From Roseiarcus sp963709655 (GTDB taxonomy: Bacteria; Pseudomonadota; Alphaproteobacteria; Rhizobiales; Beijerinckiaceae), in assembly GCA_963709655.1 (NCBI GenBank), contig CAVPXF010000026.1, positions 476,777 through 540,776 of the forward strand: a stretch of DNA of 64,000 nt. The letters are read 5' to 3'. The notes under the pieces are model-generated. The model saw only the letters and a program-made list of their open reading frames with translations. It searched no databases and was not told the origin of the DNA. Below, in pieces: positions 10,223 through 20,266 of the stretch. The translations under genes were made by a program, and so were the position numbers. Numbering within the stretch: the first letter of the stretch is position 1; the number at the start of each line of letters is the position of its first letter.

Positions 10223-11539
10223 TCAAAAACTCTCCTTGAGCCAGCGCCCGACGCGGGACGCGTAGCCCTCGCTCTCGTAAGCCTGCCGAGGGGCGTGCCG
10301 AGAGGGTTCGAAATATTCGAGGCCCGCCATCTGCGGGTAGATCATCAGACCGACGGCCGCCGCGAACGACGGGCTCTTGCCCGATTCCGGAAGGCCCTCG
10401 ACGCCGAGCGGCCGCCCGATCCGGGCCTGGCTCGAGATGACCGATCGGACGAGTTCGGGAAGCCCCGTCAGCTGACACGCGCCGCCGGTCATCACCAGCC
10501 GCCGGCCGACATGGGCGGCGTGGCCAGAGGCGCGCAGCCGGTCGCGGACGAGTTCGAGGATCTCCTCGACCCGCGGCCGGATGATCCGGATGAGCTCGGA
10601 CTTCGGCAGATGGGTCGAATGATCGGTGTCTTCGCCGAGGCGGTGGACGGCGATCAATTCGCGATCGTCGGACGGCGAGGCCATGCAGGCGCCATAGAGC
10701 GTCTTCAGCCGCTCCGCGTCGGTCATCGACACGTTGAGGCCGCGGGCGATGTCTCGCGTGATGTGAATGCCGCCGACGGCGACCGCGTCGACATGAATGA
10801 GACGGCCGCCGGAGAACACGCCGACCGTAGTCGTGCCGCCGCCGAAATCGATCACCGCGGCGCCGAGCTCGGCCTCGTCGTCCACCAGGGTCGAGAGCCC
10901 CGCCGCATAGGGGGTGGCGACCATGGCCTCGACGCGTAGATGGCAGCGCTCGACCACCAGCATCAGATTGCGCGCCGCCGCGAGCTCGCAGGAAGCGACG
11001 TGCAGATCGACGCCGAGGTCCTCGCCGATCATGCCCTTCGGGTCGCTGACGTCGCGGGTGGCGTCGAGCGAGAAGGCGGTCGGCAGGCCGTGCAGGACCG
11101 TGCGGCCGCGCTGGGCGCTCATCGCGGAGGCCGCCTCCAGCACCCGATGGATGTCGTTCTCCGACACCGTCTTGCCGCGTAGCGCGACCTTGGCGTTGTA
11201 CCGTTGCGAGGCGAGCAGGCCGCCGGACATATTGACGATGACGCCGCCGACTTCGACGCCCGCCATGCGCTCGGCTGCGTCGATGGAGAGCCGCGTGGCG
11301 TGCTCGGCCGCCTGAAGGTCGACGATCGCGCCGCCCTTCACGCCGTTCGACCGCTGGTGGCCGATGCCGAGAATTTTGCAGCGGTGGGTGCGCCCGCGCA
11401 GCGCGCTCGACGGCTCCATCGGCATGAGCCGCGCAATCAGGCAGACGATCTTCGACGCGCCGATGTCGAGAATCGACAGGATCGCCTGCTTTCTGGCGGG
11501 GATTTGCCGCATGCGCGGCGGGAGCGGCCGAAAGGTCAT
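10223..11539 (-). CDS. ftsA: cell division protein FtsA
   Basis: FtsA is the actin-like ATPase that tethers FtsZ to the membrane and recruits later division proteins. The 438-residue protein has the phosphate-1 motif SILDIGASKIVCLIA (residues ~19-33), a phosphate-2 type AVIDFGGGTTTVGVF segment and an adenosine-type motif RRLVMTGGACQLTGL. It ends with an amphipathic basic tail (VGRWLKESF), the usual membrane-targeting helix. The ATG at 11539 overlaps the ftsQ stop by 4 bases. Confidence 0.96.
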   Translation of the reverse strand: MTFRPLPPRMRQIPARKQAILSILDIGASKIVCLIARLMPMEPSSALRGRTHRCKILGIGHQRSNGVKGGAIVDLQAAEHATRLSIDAAERMAGVEVGGVIVNMSGGLLASQRYNAKVALRGKTVSENDIHRVLEAASAMSAQRGRTVLHGLPTAFSLDATRDVSDPKGMIGEDLGVDLHVASCELAAARNLMLVVERCHLRVEAMVATPYAAGLSTLVDDEAELGAAVIDFGGGTTTVGVFSGGRLIHVDAVAVGGIHITRDIARGLNVSMTDAERLKTLYGACMASPSDDRELIAVHRLGEDTDHSTHLPKSELIRIIRPRVEEILELVRDRLRASGHAAHVGRRLVMTGGACQLTGLPELVRSVISSQARIGRPLGVEGLPESGKSPSFAAAVGLMIYPQMAGLEYFEPSRHAPRQAYESEGYASRVGRWLKESF

Positions 11540-12471
11540 GGCTGCCCTTCTTTTTTCTTCGGCGTGTGCGCCTCGGCCCAGGTCTCGGAAGCTTCCTGCG
11601 TCAGACGCACGAACACCCGATCGGGGGCGCGGAAGTCGAGCGCCAGCACGTCCTTGTCGAGAATCCGCTGCTCGCGCTGGAGCCTGAGAAGCGTCGCGAT
11701 CGCCGCCTGCGGATCGGTCTCGGGCAGCTTGACGTCGATTCCGTTCCTGAGCTTGAGGTTCCAACGGCGCTCGCCGATCAGCACCCCAGCTTCGACGCGC
11801 GGCCTCAACTCCTCCAGATCGGCGAGCAGCGCGGTGAACTCGGCCGCACGCACGTTAGCGCCGTCGCCGACCACGAACGGCAGCGCGACGTAGCGGCTGT
11901 CACGCACGTCGTCGATCGGCGCGCCGTCGGCTGCGATCGCCCTGAGCTGGCCGTCCTTCTGCCACACCGCGTAGGGGGTGCGCTCGACGATGTCGACGAC
12001 GATCTGGTTGGGATAGAGCTTGCGCACGCTCGCCTGCTTGACGAGCGGATCGGCCTCGAGTCGGGCCCTCGCCGTCGCGACGTCGAAGAAGGGCAGCGAG
12101 TCCTTATCGCTGATGCCGGCGATCGCCAGAATGCGCAACTCGGTCATGTGGGCGGCGCCGGAGACCGTGACGATGTCGAGGCCGAAGCCGAGCGCGCGCG
12201 CCGCGACATCGCCGACGCCGCCGTGACGCGCTGCGAAGGCGTCGAACTGTCCGCCGCGAATCGCGCCATAGCCGGCGGCGCCCGCGAGCACCAGGAGCGT
12301 GAGCGCAATCTCGAGGCCGAGCGGAGGCGGCCGGTCGAGCGGCAGGCGGAAGCGGAACGATGCCCGCGCCGAGCGTTCGCCGCGCAAAAGCACCTTGCGC
12401 GCGCCGTCCCCGGCGCCCGCCAGCGCGGGGCGCGTCGCGCTCCCTCCGAAGGCGTGACTCAGCGATCGCAC
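11536..12471 (-). CDS. ftsQ: cell division protein FtsQ
   Basis: FtsQ is a bitopic inner-membrane divisome protein. A basic cytoplasmic N-terminus is followed by one transmembrane helix (LGLEIALTLLVLAGAAGYGAI, around residues 62-82), then a POTRA domain (ELRILAIAGISDKDSLPFFD ... YPNQIVVDIVERTPYAVW) and the FtsQ beta domain. The start is taken as the GTG at 12471, giving 311 residues and a 13-base overlap with ddl; a longer reading would run deep into ddl. It lies between ddl and ftsA as in other alphaproteobacteria. Confidence 0.92.
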   Translation of the reverse strand: MRSLSHAFGGSATRPALAGAGDGARKVLLRGERSARASFRFRLPLDRPPPLGLEIALTLLVLAGAAGYGAIRGGQFDAFAARHGGVGDVAARALGFGLDIVTVSGAAHMTELRILAIAGISDKDSLPFFDVATARARLEADPLVKQASVRKLYPNQIVVDIVERTPYAVWQKDGQLRAIAADGAPIDDVRDSRYVALPFVVGDGANVRAAEFTALLADLEELRPRVEAGVLIGERRWNLKLRNGIDVKLPETDPQAAIATLLRLQREQRILDKDVLALDFRAPDRVFVRLTQEASETWAEAHTPKKKEGQP

Positions 12472-13379
12472 GAGGCGTCCTCCACGATCCAGGCGACGAG
12501 CTCGGCAAACGACATGCCGGCGTAGGTCGCCATGTCCGGCACCAGCGAAGTTTCCGTCATTCCCGGCTGCGTGTTGACTTCGAGACACACGAGCTCGCCC
12601 TCATCGCCTTTCGTTTCATCGAACCGGAAGTCGGCGCGGCTGACGCCGCGACACCCCAGCGCCCGATGCGCTCTGAGCGTCAACTCTTGGACCTTATGGT
12701 AAATATTTGGTTTAAGATTTGCCGGAAGGATATGTCGAGATCCGCCTTTTGCGTACTTTGCGTCGTAGCCGTAGAACGCTTCGGAAAGCGCCACGACCTC
12801 GATGATGTCGAACACGCGCTCCCCCATGACCGCGCAGGTGAGTTCTTTGCCGGCGACGAACTTTTCGGCAAGTAGCGCGTCGCCGTAGGGCCAGTCGGGC
12901 CGCCCGACCTCCTGCGGCGGGTGGGCGCGATCCTCCTTGACGATCACGACGCCGAACGACGAGCCCTCGCTCACCGGCTTGAGCACATAGGGCGGTTCGA
13001 GCGCGTGGCGGCGCGCGGCCTCGTGGCGGTCGACGACTAGCCCGTGAGCGACCGGGACGCCGGCCGCCGCCAGTACGGTCTTGGCAAGGTCCTTCTGCAT
13101 CGCCAGCGCCGAGGCGAGCACGCCCGAATGGGTGTAGGGAATGCGCAAAACCTCGAGCACGCCCTGGATCGTTCCGTCCTCGCCGACCTTGCCGTGCAAG
13201 GCGTTGAAGGCGACGTCGGGCTTGAGGCGCGCCAGGGTGTCGGCGATCGAGCGATCGACGTCGACGCGCGTGACGCGGTAGCCGGCGGCCTCGAGCGCGT
13301 CGGCGCATTGCCGGCCGGAGTTCAGCGACACCGGACGCTCGGCCGACCAGCCGCCCATCAGGACCGCGACGTGTTTCAT
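12459..13379 (-). CDS. ddl: D-alanine--D-alanine ligase
   Basis: Ddl joins two D-alanines with ATP for the peptidoglycan pentapeptide. The 306-residue ATP-grasp protein starts MKHVAVLMGGWSAER, with the family blocks HGKVGEDGTIQGVLE (near residue 65), KPVSEGSSFGV (ATP-binding Lys), and the C-terminal CLEVNTQPGMTETSL metal and phosphate site. The start at 13379 is supported by AGGGAA upstream. Confidence 0.96.
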   Translation of the reverse strand: MKHVAVLMGGWSAERPVSLNSGRQCADALEAAGYRVTRVDVDRSIADTLARLKPDVAFNALHGKVGEDGTIQGVLEVLRIPYTHSGVLASALAMQKDLAKTVLAAAGVPVAHGLVVDRHEAARRHALEPPYVLKPVSEGSSFGVVIVKEDRAHPPQEVGRPDWPYGDALLAEKFVAGKELTCAVMGERVFDIIEVVALSEAFYGYDAKYAKGGSRHILPANLKPNIYHKVQELTLRAHRALGCRGVSRADFRFDETKGDEGELVCLEVNTQPGMTETSLVPDMATYAGMSFAELVAWIVEDASCDR

Positions 13380-13514
13380 TGCGCGACAATTCCCTAACGA
13401 TCCGCCAAACGGCACAGTTAAGGCAGACTTAAGGCGATGCGCTTAACGGGCCGTTAACCTCACGGCGCGGCGGTACAGATTGGCTCGGAAAACTTGTACG
13501 AATCGCAGTCGACC

Positions 13515-13730
13515 GCGCCCCCTCGCCCCGCAGTAGCCCGTCGAGTGACAGGCGTCCTGTCGGACGCCTTATGCGGGGAGAGGGTTGGGGTGAGGGGCTG
13601 CGCCGACGACAGACGTCGGCGCCGGCGCTGACGTCCGAGGCGGGCGCCGCCCCTCATCCGGCCTTCGGCCATCCCCGGGTCAAGCCCGGGGACAGGCTCT
13701 TCTCCCCGCTGGGCGGGGAGAAGAGATATC
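13515..13730. repeat. dispersed intergenic repeat with inverted arms between ddl and murB
   Basis: About 215 bases made of the GC-rich blocks seen between genes in many alphaproteobacteria: GGGGAGAGGGTTGGGGTGAG on one side and CCCTCATCCGGCCTTCGGCC, CCCCGGGTCAAGCCCGGGGA and TCTCCCCGCTGGGCGGGGAG on the other. The last two are perfect or near-perfect hairpins. The block overlaps the 3' end of murB and supplies its stop codon. The 300 bases between ddl and murB hold no other feature. Confidence 0.7.
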
Positions 13731-14636
13731 CCGTCCGATCCGCTTGATCTCCCACTCGAGCGTCACGCCGCTCGCCTCGCGAACCCGCCGCCGCACCTCC
13801 TCGCCGAGCAACTCGAGGTCGGCCGCGGTCGCACGGCCGCGATTGATCAGGAAATTGCAGTGCATCGTCGAGACCTGAGCGTCGCCGACTACGAGCCCGC
13901 GGCAGCCGGCCCGGTCGATCAGCTCCCAGGCCTTCATCCCCGCCGGGTTCTTGAACGTCGAACCGCCGGTCTTCTCGCGGATCGGCTGCGAGGCCTCGCG
14001 CGCCCGGGTGATTCGCTCCATCTCGGCGAGAATCGCGTCGGGGTCGCCCGGGCGCCCTTGCAGCGTCGCGCGGGTGAAGATCACGTCGTCCGGCGCGGCG
14101 CTATGGCGGTACGAATAGCCCATGTCGGCGATGGCGAAGACGCGGGTCGCGCCCGAGCGGTCGAGCCCATGCGCCTCGACGAGCACGTCCTTGATCTCTC
14201 GCCCATGCGCGCCGGCGTTCATGCGCAAGGCGCCGCCGATCGCGCCCGGGACGCCGCGCAGGAAAGCAAGGCCGTCCACGCCCGCGGTCGCGGCCGCCTT
14301 GGCCACGAACTGGTCCGGGACCGCCGCGCCGGCGACGATCCGGCAGTCCTCCATTGCGTCGATGGCGTTGAAGGCGCGGCCGCCGAGCCGGACGACGACG
14401 CCCCCGACGCCGCCGTCGCGCACGATCACGTTGGAGCCGAGGCCGATGACCGTCACCGGGACGTCCGCCGGCAACCGGGCCAGGAAACCGGCGAGGTCGT
14501 CCTCGTCGGCCGGCGAAAACAGCGCCTCCGCCGCGCCGCCGACGCGAAACCAGGTCATGGGCGCAAGCGGAGCGCCGAAGACGATGCGCCCCCTGACCGC
14601 TTCGGCGGCCGACCGGATCGCCTGCAGAAAGCTCAT
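13680..14636 (-). CDS. murB: UDP-N-acetylenolpyruvoylglucosamine reductase
   Basis: MurB is the FAD/NADPH reductase that makes UDP-MurNAc. The 318-residue protein shows the FAD-binding segments MTWFRVGGAAEALF, VIGLGSNVIVRDGGV and GVPGAIGGALRMNAGAHG, and the C-terminal REKTGGSTFKNPAG with catalytic Ser, plus AGCRGL and STMHCNFLIN. The normal protein ends near IKRIGRD; the last ~14 residues are encoded by a dispersed repeat that has run into the gene end. The ATG overlaps the upstream amidotransferase stop by 4 bases. Confidence 0.95.
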   Translation of the reverse strand: MSFLQAIRSAAEAVRGRIVFGAPLAPMTWFRVGGAAEALFSPADEDDLAGFLARLPADVPVTVIGLGSNVIVRDGGVGGVVVRLGGRAFNAIDAMEDCRIVAGAAVPDQFVAKAAATAGVDGLAFLRGVPGAIGGALRMNAGAHGREIKDVLVEAHGLDRSGATRVFAIADMGYSYRHSAAPDDVIFTRATLQGRPGDPDAILAEMERITRAREASQPIREKTGGSTFKNPAGMKAWELIDRAGCRGLVVGDAQVSTMHCNFLINRGRATAADLELLGEEVRRRVREASGVTLEWEIKRIGRDISSPRPAGRRACPRA

Positions 14637-15333
14637 CGGCCTTGGGCCCCGAGCCAGTCGGAGAGAACTGCCCGCCCCGCCCTCGCGGTCGCAGCCCCCA
14701 GGCGCAGCGCGTCGGCGCGCAGGACACGCGGATCGACCCCAGCCTTGCCGAGTTCGACCGCATGCCCGACGAGCCAGGCCTCGATCCGGCGCGGATCGGC
14801 CTCGACGTGAAACTGGAGGCCGAGCGCCGTCCTCCCGGCCCGGAACGCCTGGACGGGACACAGAGGGGTCGACGCCAGGCGCTCGGCGCCCGCCGGCAGG
14901 TCGCAATTGTCGCCGTGCCAGTGCAACACCGGCAGGCCGTCGAGACCCGCGAGCGGAGACGCCCGGCCGGCGGCGGTCAGATCGATCGGCCCGTAGCCGA
15001 TCTCCTTGCCCGGGCCGGGCGCGACCCGCGCGCCGAGCGCCGCCGCCATGACCTGCGCCCCGAGGCACACCCCGAGGATCGGCTTTTGCCGCTCGAGGCG
15101 GCGACGGACCGTCGCGATCTCGTCCACGAGAAACGGATAGGCGTCCGTTTCGTAGACCCCGATTGGTCCCCCGAGCACGATCAGGAGATCCGCGGACATG
15201 AGGGCCTCGGCGGCGAGGTCGTCGACGCCCGCTTCGACATAGGAAAGCGCGTAGCCTTCATCGACCAGGACGTCGCGCCAGAGGCCGACGTCTTCGAACG
15301 CGACGTGGCGAATCGCGATGGCGGTCCTCGACA

Positions 15334-15334
<1 letters not shown>
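14633..15334 (-). CDS. class I glutamine amidotransferase-like protein
   Basis: A 233-residue single-domain protein of the GMP-synthase-type glutamine amidotransferase family. It has the nucleophile elbow GVCLGAQ (Cys near residue 87) and the catalytic His-Glu pair in LQFHVEAD near residue 175. A preceding LIVLGGPIGVYE block fits the fold. It is the stand-alone type whose acceptor is unknown. It is inserted between murC and murB and overlaps both (1 base and 4 bases), so it is translated with the cell-wall genes; a role in amidating a wall precursor would be speculation. Confidence 0.88.
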
Positions 15335-16746
<1,412 letters not shown>

Positions 16747-17005
16747 GACTTCGCGCCTCCGGCCGGGGCGGCGGAAGCCCCAACTCATGCGGCGCAGGAC
16801 ATAGGCCAAGTGGGGCGGTTTGGGAATTGGGGTGGGCGGGAGAGCGCATGCGGCGGGACGACGGGGCCGATGACGGAGGAACAATGTAATGTCCGTCCCC
16901 CCTTATGCCCCCCAAATCGATGTTCCGTTTGGTCTCTCCCAGCTTCGCGGGGCGAAGGGGCATCGTCAGCCCTCCCTGTTAGGACTTGAAGGTCGCCGCG
17001 CAATA

Positions 17006-17024
17006 GCATATACAAGGGATATGC
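17006..17024. promoter_or_regulatory. candidate VapBC operator upstream of vapB
   Basis: The inverted repeat GCATAT-N7-ATATGC lies 13 bases upstream of the vapB start. AbrB-fold VapB antitoxins bind short AT-rich palindromes in their own promoters, so autoregulation is the natural reading. The rest of the 290 bases between murC and vapB shows nothing recognisable. Confidence 0.5.
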
Positions 17025-17037
17025 ATGGAGAATGCGT

Positions 17038-17295
17038 ATGCCGATCTCACCTTCACGCGGCCCGCGCGAAGCCAAGCTCTTCCGCAACAACCGCAGTCAG
17101 GCCGTCCGCATCCCCGCGGAATTCGAGCTGCCCGGCGACAGAGTTCTCATCAGCCGCGACGGCGAACGGCTGATCATCGAGCCGACGCCGAAGAGCCGCG
17201 GTCTGATCGCCTTGCTCGACGCCTGGGAGCCGCTTGACGAGCCGTTTCCCGATGTCGACGAGCGCCTACCGCAGCTGCGCGACGTGGAACTGTGA
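17038..17295 (+). CDS. vapB: VapB-type antitoxin (AbrB/SpoVT fold)
   Basis: An 85-residue antitoxin with the swapped-hairpin DNA-binding block AKLFRNNRSQAVRIPAEFELPGDRVLI at residues ~12-38, and an acidic C-terminal tail (LDEPFPDVDERLPQLRDVEL) that would wrap the toxin. The ATG at 17038 is chosen over 17032 because GGAG lies 7 bases upstream. Its stop overlaps the vapC start by GTGA, so the pair is translationally coupled. Confidence 0.88.
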   Translation: MPISPSRGPREAKLFRNNRSQAVRIPAEFELPGDRVLISRDGERLIIEPTPKSRGLIALLDAWEPLDEPFPDVDERLPQLRDVEL

Positions 17296-17696
17296 CTCCG
17301 CGCTACATGCTGGATACGAACATCGTGTCGGACCTGATCCGCAACCCGGCCGGCAAAGCCGCCCAGTGTCTGCGGGCGATTGGCGACGCGGGCCTCTCGG
17401 TCAGCATCATCACCGCCGCCGAATTGCGCTACGGAGCGGCCAGGAGCGGCTCGCCCAAGCTCGTCGCGCGGGTCGAGGCGATCCTCGACGCCCTCGGCGT
17501 CCTCCCTTTCGACGTTCCTGCGGATGCCGAATACGCAAGCGTCCGCGTCGAACTGGAAGCTTCGGGACAGCCGATCGGTCCGAACGATCTATTGATCGCC
17601 GCGCACGCCAGAAGTTTGGGGACGATCATCGTCACCGCCAACGTGAGCGAGTTCCGACGCGTCCGCGGCCTCGCCGTCGAGAACTGGCTCGCCTGA
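17292..17696 (+). CDS. vapC: VapC-type PIN-domain ribonuclease toxin
   Basis: A 134-residue PIN domain with the acidic metal-binding residues in MLDTNIVSDL (Asp), ITAAELRYGA (Glu) and GPNDLLIAAHA (Asp), and the C-terminal VTANVSEFRRVRGLAVENW of FitB/VapC toxins. These toxins are Mg-dependent RNases, often cutting tRNA or rRNA. It starts with GTG overlapping vapB. The last ~22 codons are duplicated about 990 bases downstream, see 18615-18683. Confidence 0.92.
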   Translation: MTPRYMLDTNIVSDLIRNPAGKAAQCLRAIGDAGLSVSIITAAELRYGAARSGSPKLVARVEAILDALGVLPFDVPADAEYASVRVELEASGQPIGPNDLLIAAHARSLGTIIVTANVSEFRRVRGLAVENWLA

Positions 17697-17712
17697 GGGC
17701 AGCGTCGACTTC

Positions 17713-18066
17713 ACACCGCGCGGGAATCGCGGGGCGTGTCGGTCGCCTGCGCGAGATAGGCGTCGAAAACCGCCGCGACCGAGCGGACGAAGGGCCGCCC
17801 GCGCTCGCTGACCACGATCCGCCGCTCGTCCATGAGGCGAGCTCGTCCTCGATGAACTTCGGCAGGCCTTTGGTCGCCGCCTCATCGAGGGGCGCCGGAT
17901 CGGCGCCATGCTCCGCGGCAATCGCCTCGAGATCGACCTCGAGATCGCACATCATGCGCTCGATCACGTCGCGCCGCAGCGGGTCTTCGGCCATGAGCGC
18001 CACGCCTCGGACTGTCGCCAGGCGGCCGGCCTCGATCTCCCTGGCGTAGGCGGCGGCGGTCGGCGC
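17713..18066 (-). pseudogene. hemN 3' fragment (duplicate)
   Basis: This stretch is a diverged copy of the last ~118 codons of the intact hemN at 18699-19056. Translation gives DVIERMMCDLEVDLEAIAAEHGADPAP, against DLIERVMCDLEVDLGAIAAQHAADPAP in hemN. One base is missing near 17830, so the frame breaks, and there is no 5' part. Homology stops abruptly at 18066. Together with the adjacent vapC end it forms a tandem duplication. Confidence 0.85.
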
Positions 18067-18269
18067 CTGGCCGTAACGTCCAAGCCGAGCGTCAACGGGT
18101 CCGTCATTTCAACTCCGGCATCGTGCGCCCCCTTGTGCAATTGTTTGCGGAAAATCAGCATACCGGATAGACTGCCTGCATGAGCGAAGCCCATTTGGCG
18201 CGTGCTGTTTGGACGACCCGGCCCCGGACCGTTGGAGGACAAAAGCCAGCGCGGCGATTTTTTCCCGAA

Positions 18270-18405
18270 TGCACGCGCAACCCGTTGAAAACGCTCAATT
18301 CACGGGTGAATAAGGAGCGGCTTTCGGCTGCTGAAAGCGTGCTGAACGCGTGCTGAACGGCGCCGAACGCGTGCTGAACGCGTGCCGAACGCCGGTTTGG
18401 AGCGC
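18270..18405. repeat. iteron-like dispersed repeat, copy A
   Basis: It contains repeated TGCTGAACGCG units (four to five, some degenerate) next to CACGGGTGAATAAGG and a GCGATTTTTTCC run. The same arrangement occurs in the opposite orientation at 34254-34405, with CACGGGTGGATAAGG. TTATTCACC and TTATCCACC resemble DnaA boxes. No protein is evident. The function is unknown. Confidence 0.6.
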
Positions 18406-18450
18406 CGTGGCGCGCCCGATGGAGCGGCATGCGCTGCCGCTGGGGCGGGT

Positions 18451-18607
18451 CCGGAGACGACATCGTCGGCGCCCGCCTCGATCGCGGCATCGAGCATCGC
18501 GTCCTCGTCGGCGACCTTGCGATCGAAGACGATCAGGCCGACCCGGTCGAACAGGAACGACACGGCGCCGGTTTCCGCGAGCGACCCGCCGGCCTTGGTG
18601 AAATAGG
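18451..18607 (-). pseudogene. yebC/pmpR-family internal fragment
   Basis: The minus strand reads FTKAGGSLAETGAVSFLFDR followed by VGLIVFDRKVADEDAMLDAA and IEAGADDVVSG, which is the middle of a YebC/PmpR (TACO1-like) protein. There is no start, no N-terminal domain and no C-terminal end, so this is a 52-codon relic. It abuts the second copy of the vapC-hemN duplication at 18607. Confidence 0.8.
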
Positions 18608-18614
18608 GGCGACA

Positions 18615-18683
18615 ATGGTCACCGCCAACGTGGGCGAGTTCCGACGCGTTCGCGGCCTCGCCGTCGAGAACTGGCTCGTCTGA
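18615..18683 (+). pseudogene. vapC 3' fragment (duplicate)
   Basis: The reading VTANVGEFRRVRGLAVENWLV and a stop repeat the end of vapC (17632-17696) almost exactly. It is the left edge of the second copy of the vapC-hemN tandem duplication. No 5' part of the toxin is present. Confidence 0.85.
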
Positions 18684-18698
18684 AGGCCGCGCCGACCT

Positions 18699-20099
18699 TC
18701 ACACCGCGCGCGAGTGGCGGGGCTTGTCGGTCGCCTGCGCCAGATAGGCGTCGAACAGCGCCGCGACCGAGCGGACGAACGGACGCCCGCGCTCGCTGAC
18801 GGCGATCCGCCGTCCGTCCCAGGAGGCGAGCCCGTCCTCAATGAACTTGCCGAGACCCTCGGACGCCGCCTCAACGAGCGGCGCCGGATCGGCCGCATGC
18901 TGCGCCGCAATCGCCCCGAGATCGACCTCGAGGTCGCACATCACCCGCTCGATCAGGTCGCGCCGCAGCCGGTCCTCCGAGGTCAGCGCCACGCCTCGGA
19001 CCGTCGCCAGCCGGCCCGCCTCGATCTCCCGGGCGTAGGCGGCGGCGGTCGGCGCGTTCTGCACGTAGCCCTGCGGCAGCGCGCTGATCGAGCTTGCGCC
19101 GAACCCGATCAGCGCCGGGGCGGCGTCGGTGGTGTAGCCCTGGAACCCGCGCCTGAGGCGACGCTCCGCCGCGCTCTGGGCCATGGCGTCGCTCGGCAGC
19201 GCGTAGTGATCGAGCCCGATCGCGGCATAACCCCCTTCTTCGGTGAGCACGCGATGAATGGCGTTGAGCTGCGCATACCTCTCGACCGGTCCGGGCAATT
19301 GCTCGTCCGGGATCAGCGCCTGGTGCTTCTTCATCCACGGCACATGCGCATAGCCGAATACCGCAACACGGTCGGCCTTGAGGTCGAGGGCGCGCCGCGC
19401 CGTGTGGGCGACGCCCGCCTCGGTCTGCAGCGGCAGGCCGTAGATCAGGTCGAGATTGAGCGAGCCGACGCCGAGCGCGCGCGCGGTCTTAGCGCAGGCC
19501 TCCGTCTCCTCGTAAGACTGCATGCGCCCGATGGCGCGCTGCACGGACGGTTCGAGATCCTGCACGCCGAGGCTGATACGGGTGACGCCCATGGGCCTCA
19601 GCGCGTCTCGTCGATCGTCAGGCAGCGAGGTCGGGTCGAGCTCGATGGCGATCTCGGCGTCGTCGGCGAAGGCGAAACGGTCCTTGAGCCGGTCCATCAC
19701 GGCGATCAGGCAGTCGCCGGGGAGGGACGTCGCCGTGCCGCCGCCCCAATGGACGTGCGAAACCGCCGCCCGCCGGCCGATCTCAGCCGCGACCGCGTCG
19801 ATTTCGCTGAGCAGCTGATCGGCGTAACGGAGATGCGACAATTCGAGCCGGACGACCGAGGTGTTGCAACCGCAATAGAGGCAGAGCCGGTCGCAGAAGG
19901 GCACGTGCAGGTAGAGCGAGAGGGCCATGTCGGCGGACAGGTCCTTGAGCCAGCGGGCGTAAACGCTCGGCCCCACCGCCGGGGTGAAATGCGTCGCGGT
20001 CGGATAGCTCGTGTAACGCGGCACGCGGCCGTCGTAGCGGGCGACGAGGCGCTCGACATCGAGGGCCGCAGGCGCCGACGCGTCAGACATTGCGGTCAT
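18699..20099 (-). CDS. hemN: oxygen-independent coproporphyrinogen III oxidase
   Basis: HemN is a radical-SAM enzyme that decarboxylates coproporphyrinogen III in anaerobic heme (or bacteriochlorophyll) synthesis. The 466-residue protein shows VPRYTSYPTATHF near residue 25, the radical-SAM cluster motif CDRLCLYCGC (Cys-x3-Cys-x2-Cys) near residue 65, and HWGGGTATSL. The start at 20099 is backed by AAGG at good spacing. It is divergent from the aldehyde dehydrogenase gene with a shared 167-base upstream region. Confidence 0.95.
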   Translation of the reverse strand: MTAMSDASAPAALDVERLVARYDGRVPRYTSYPTATHFTPAVGPSVYARWLKDLSADMALSLYLHVPFCDRLCLYCGCNTSVVRLELSHLRYADQLLSEIDAVAAEIGRRAAVSHVHWGGGTATSLPGDCLIAVMDRLKDRFAFADDAEIAIELDPTSLPDDRRDALRPMGVTRISLGVQDLEPSVQRAIGRMQSYEETEACAKTARALGVGSLNLDLIYGLPLQTEAGVAHTARRALDLKADRVAVFGYAHVPWMKKHQALIPDEQLPGPVERYAQLNAIHRVLTEEGGYAAIGLDHYALPSDAMAQSAAERRLRRGFQGYTTDAAPALIGFGASSISALPQGYVQNAPTAAAYAREIEAGRLATVRGVALTSEDRLRRDLIERVMCDLEVDLGAIAAQHAADPAPLVEAASEGLGKFIEDGLASWDGRRIAVSERGRPFVRSVAALFDAYLAQATDKPRHSRAV

Positions 20100-20266
20100 G
20101 CGCTCAACCTTATCGTTTCGCAGCGCTTTTCGCCAGCAAGTCGGGCGCGATTGCGGCCGGCCGGCGGCTCTTTGCCTGCGGCGCATCGCCGCGAGCAGGG
20201 GTTGCGCGCCGGGGCGCCATGCGCGAACAATGCGGACCTCCGACCGGGAGAGGGAGATTTCCCGCG

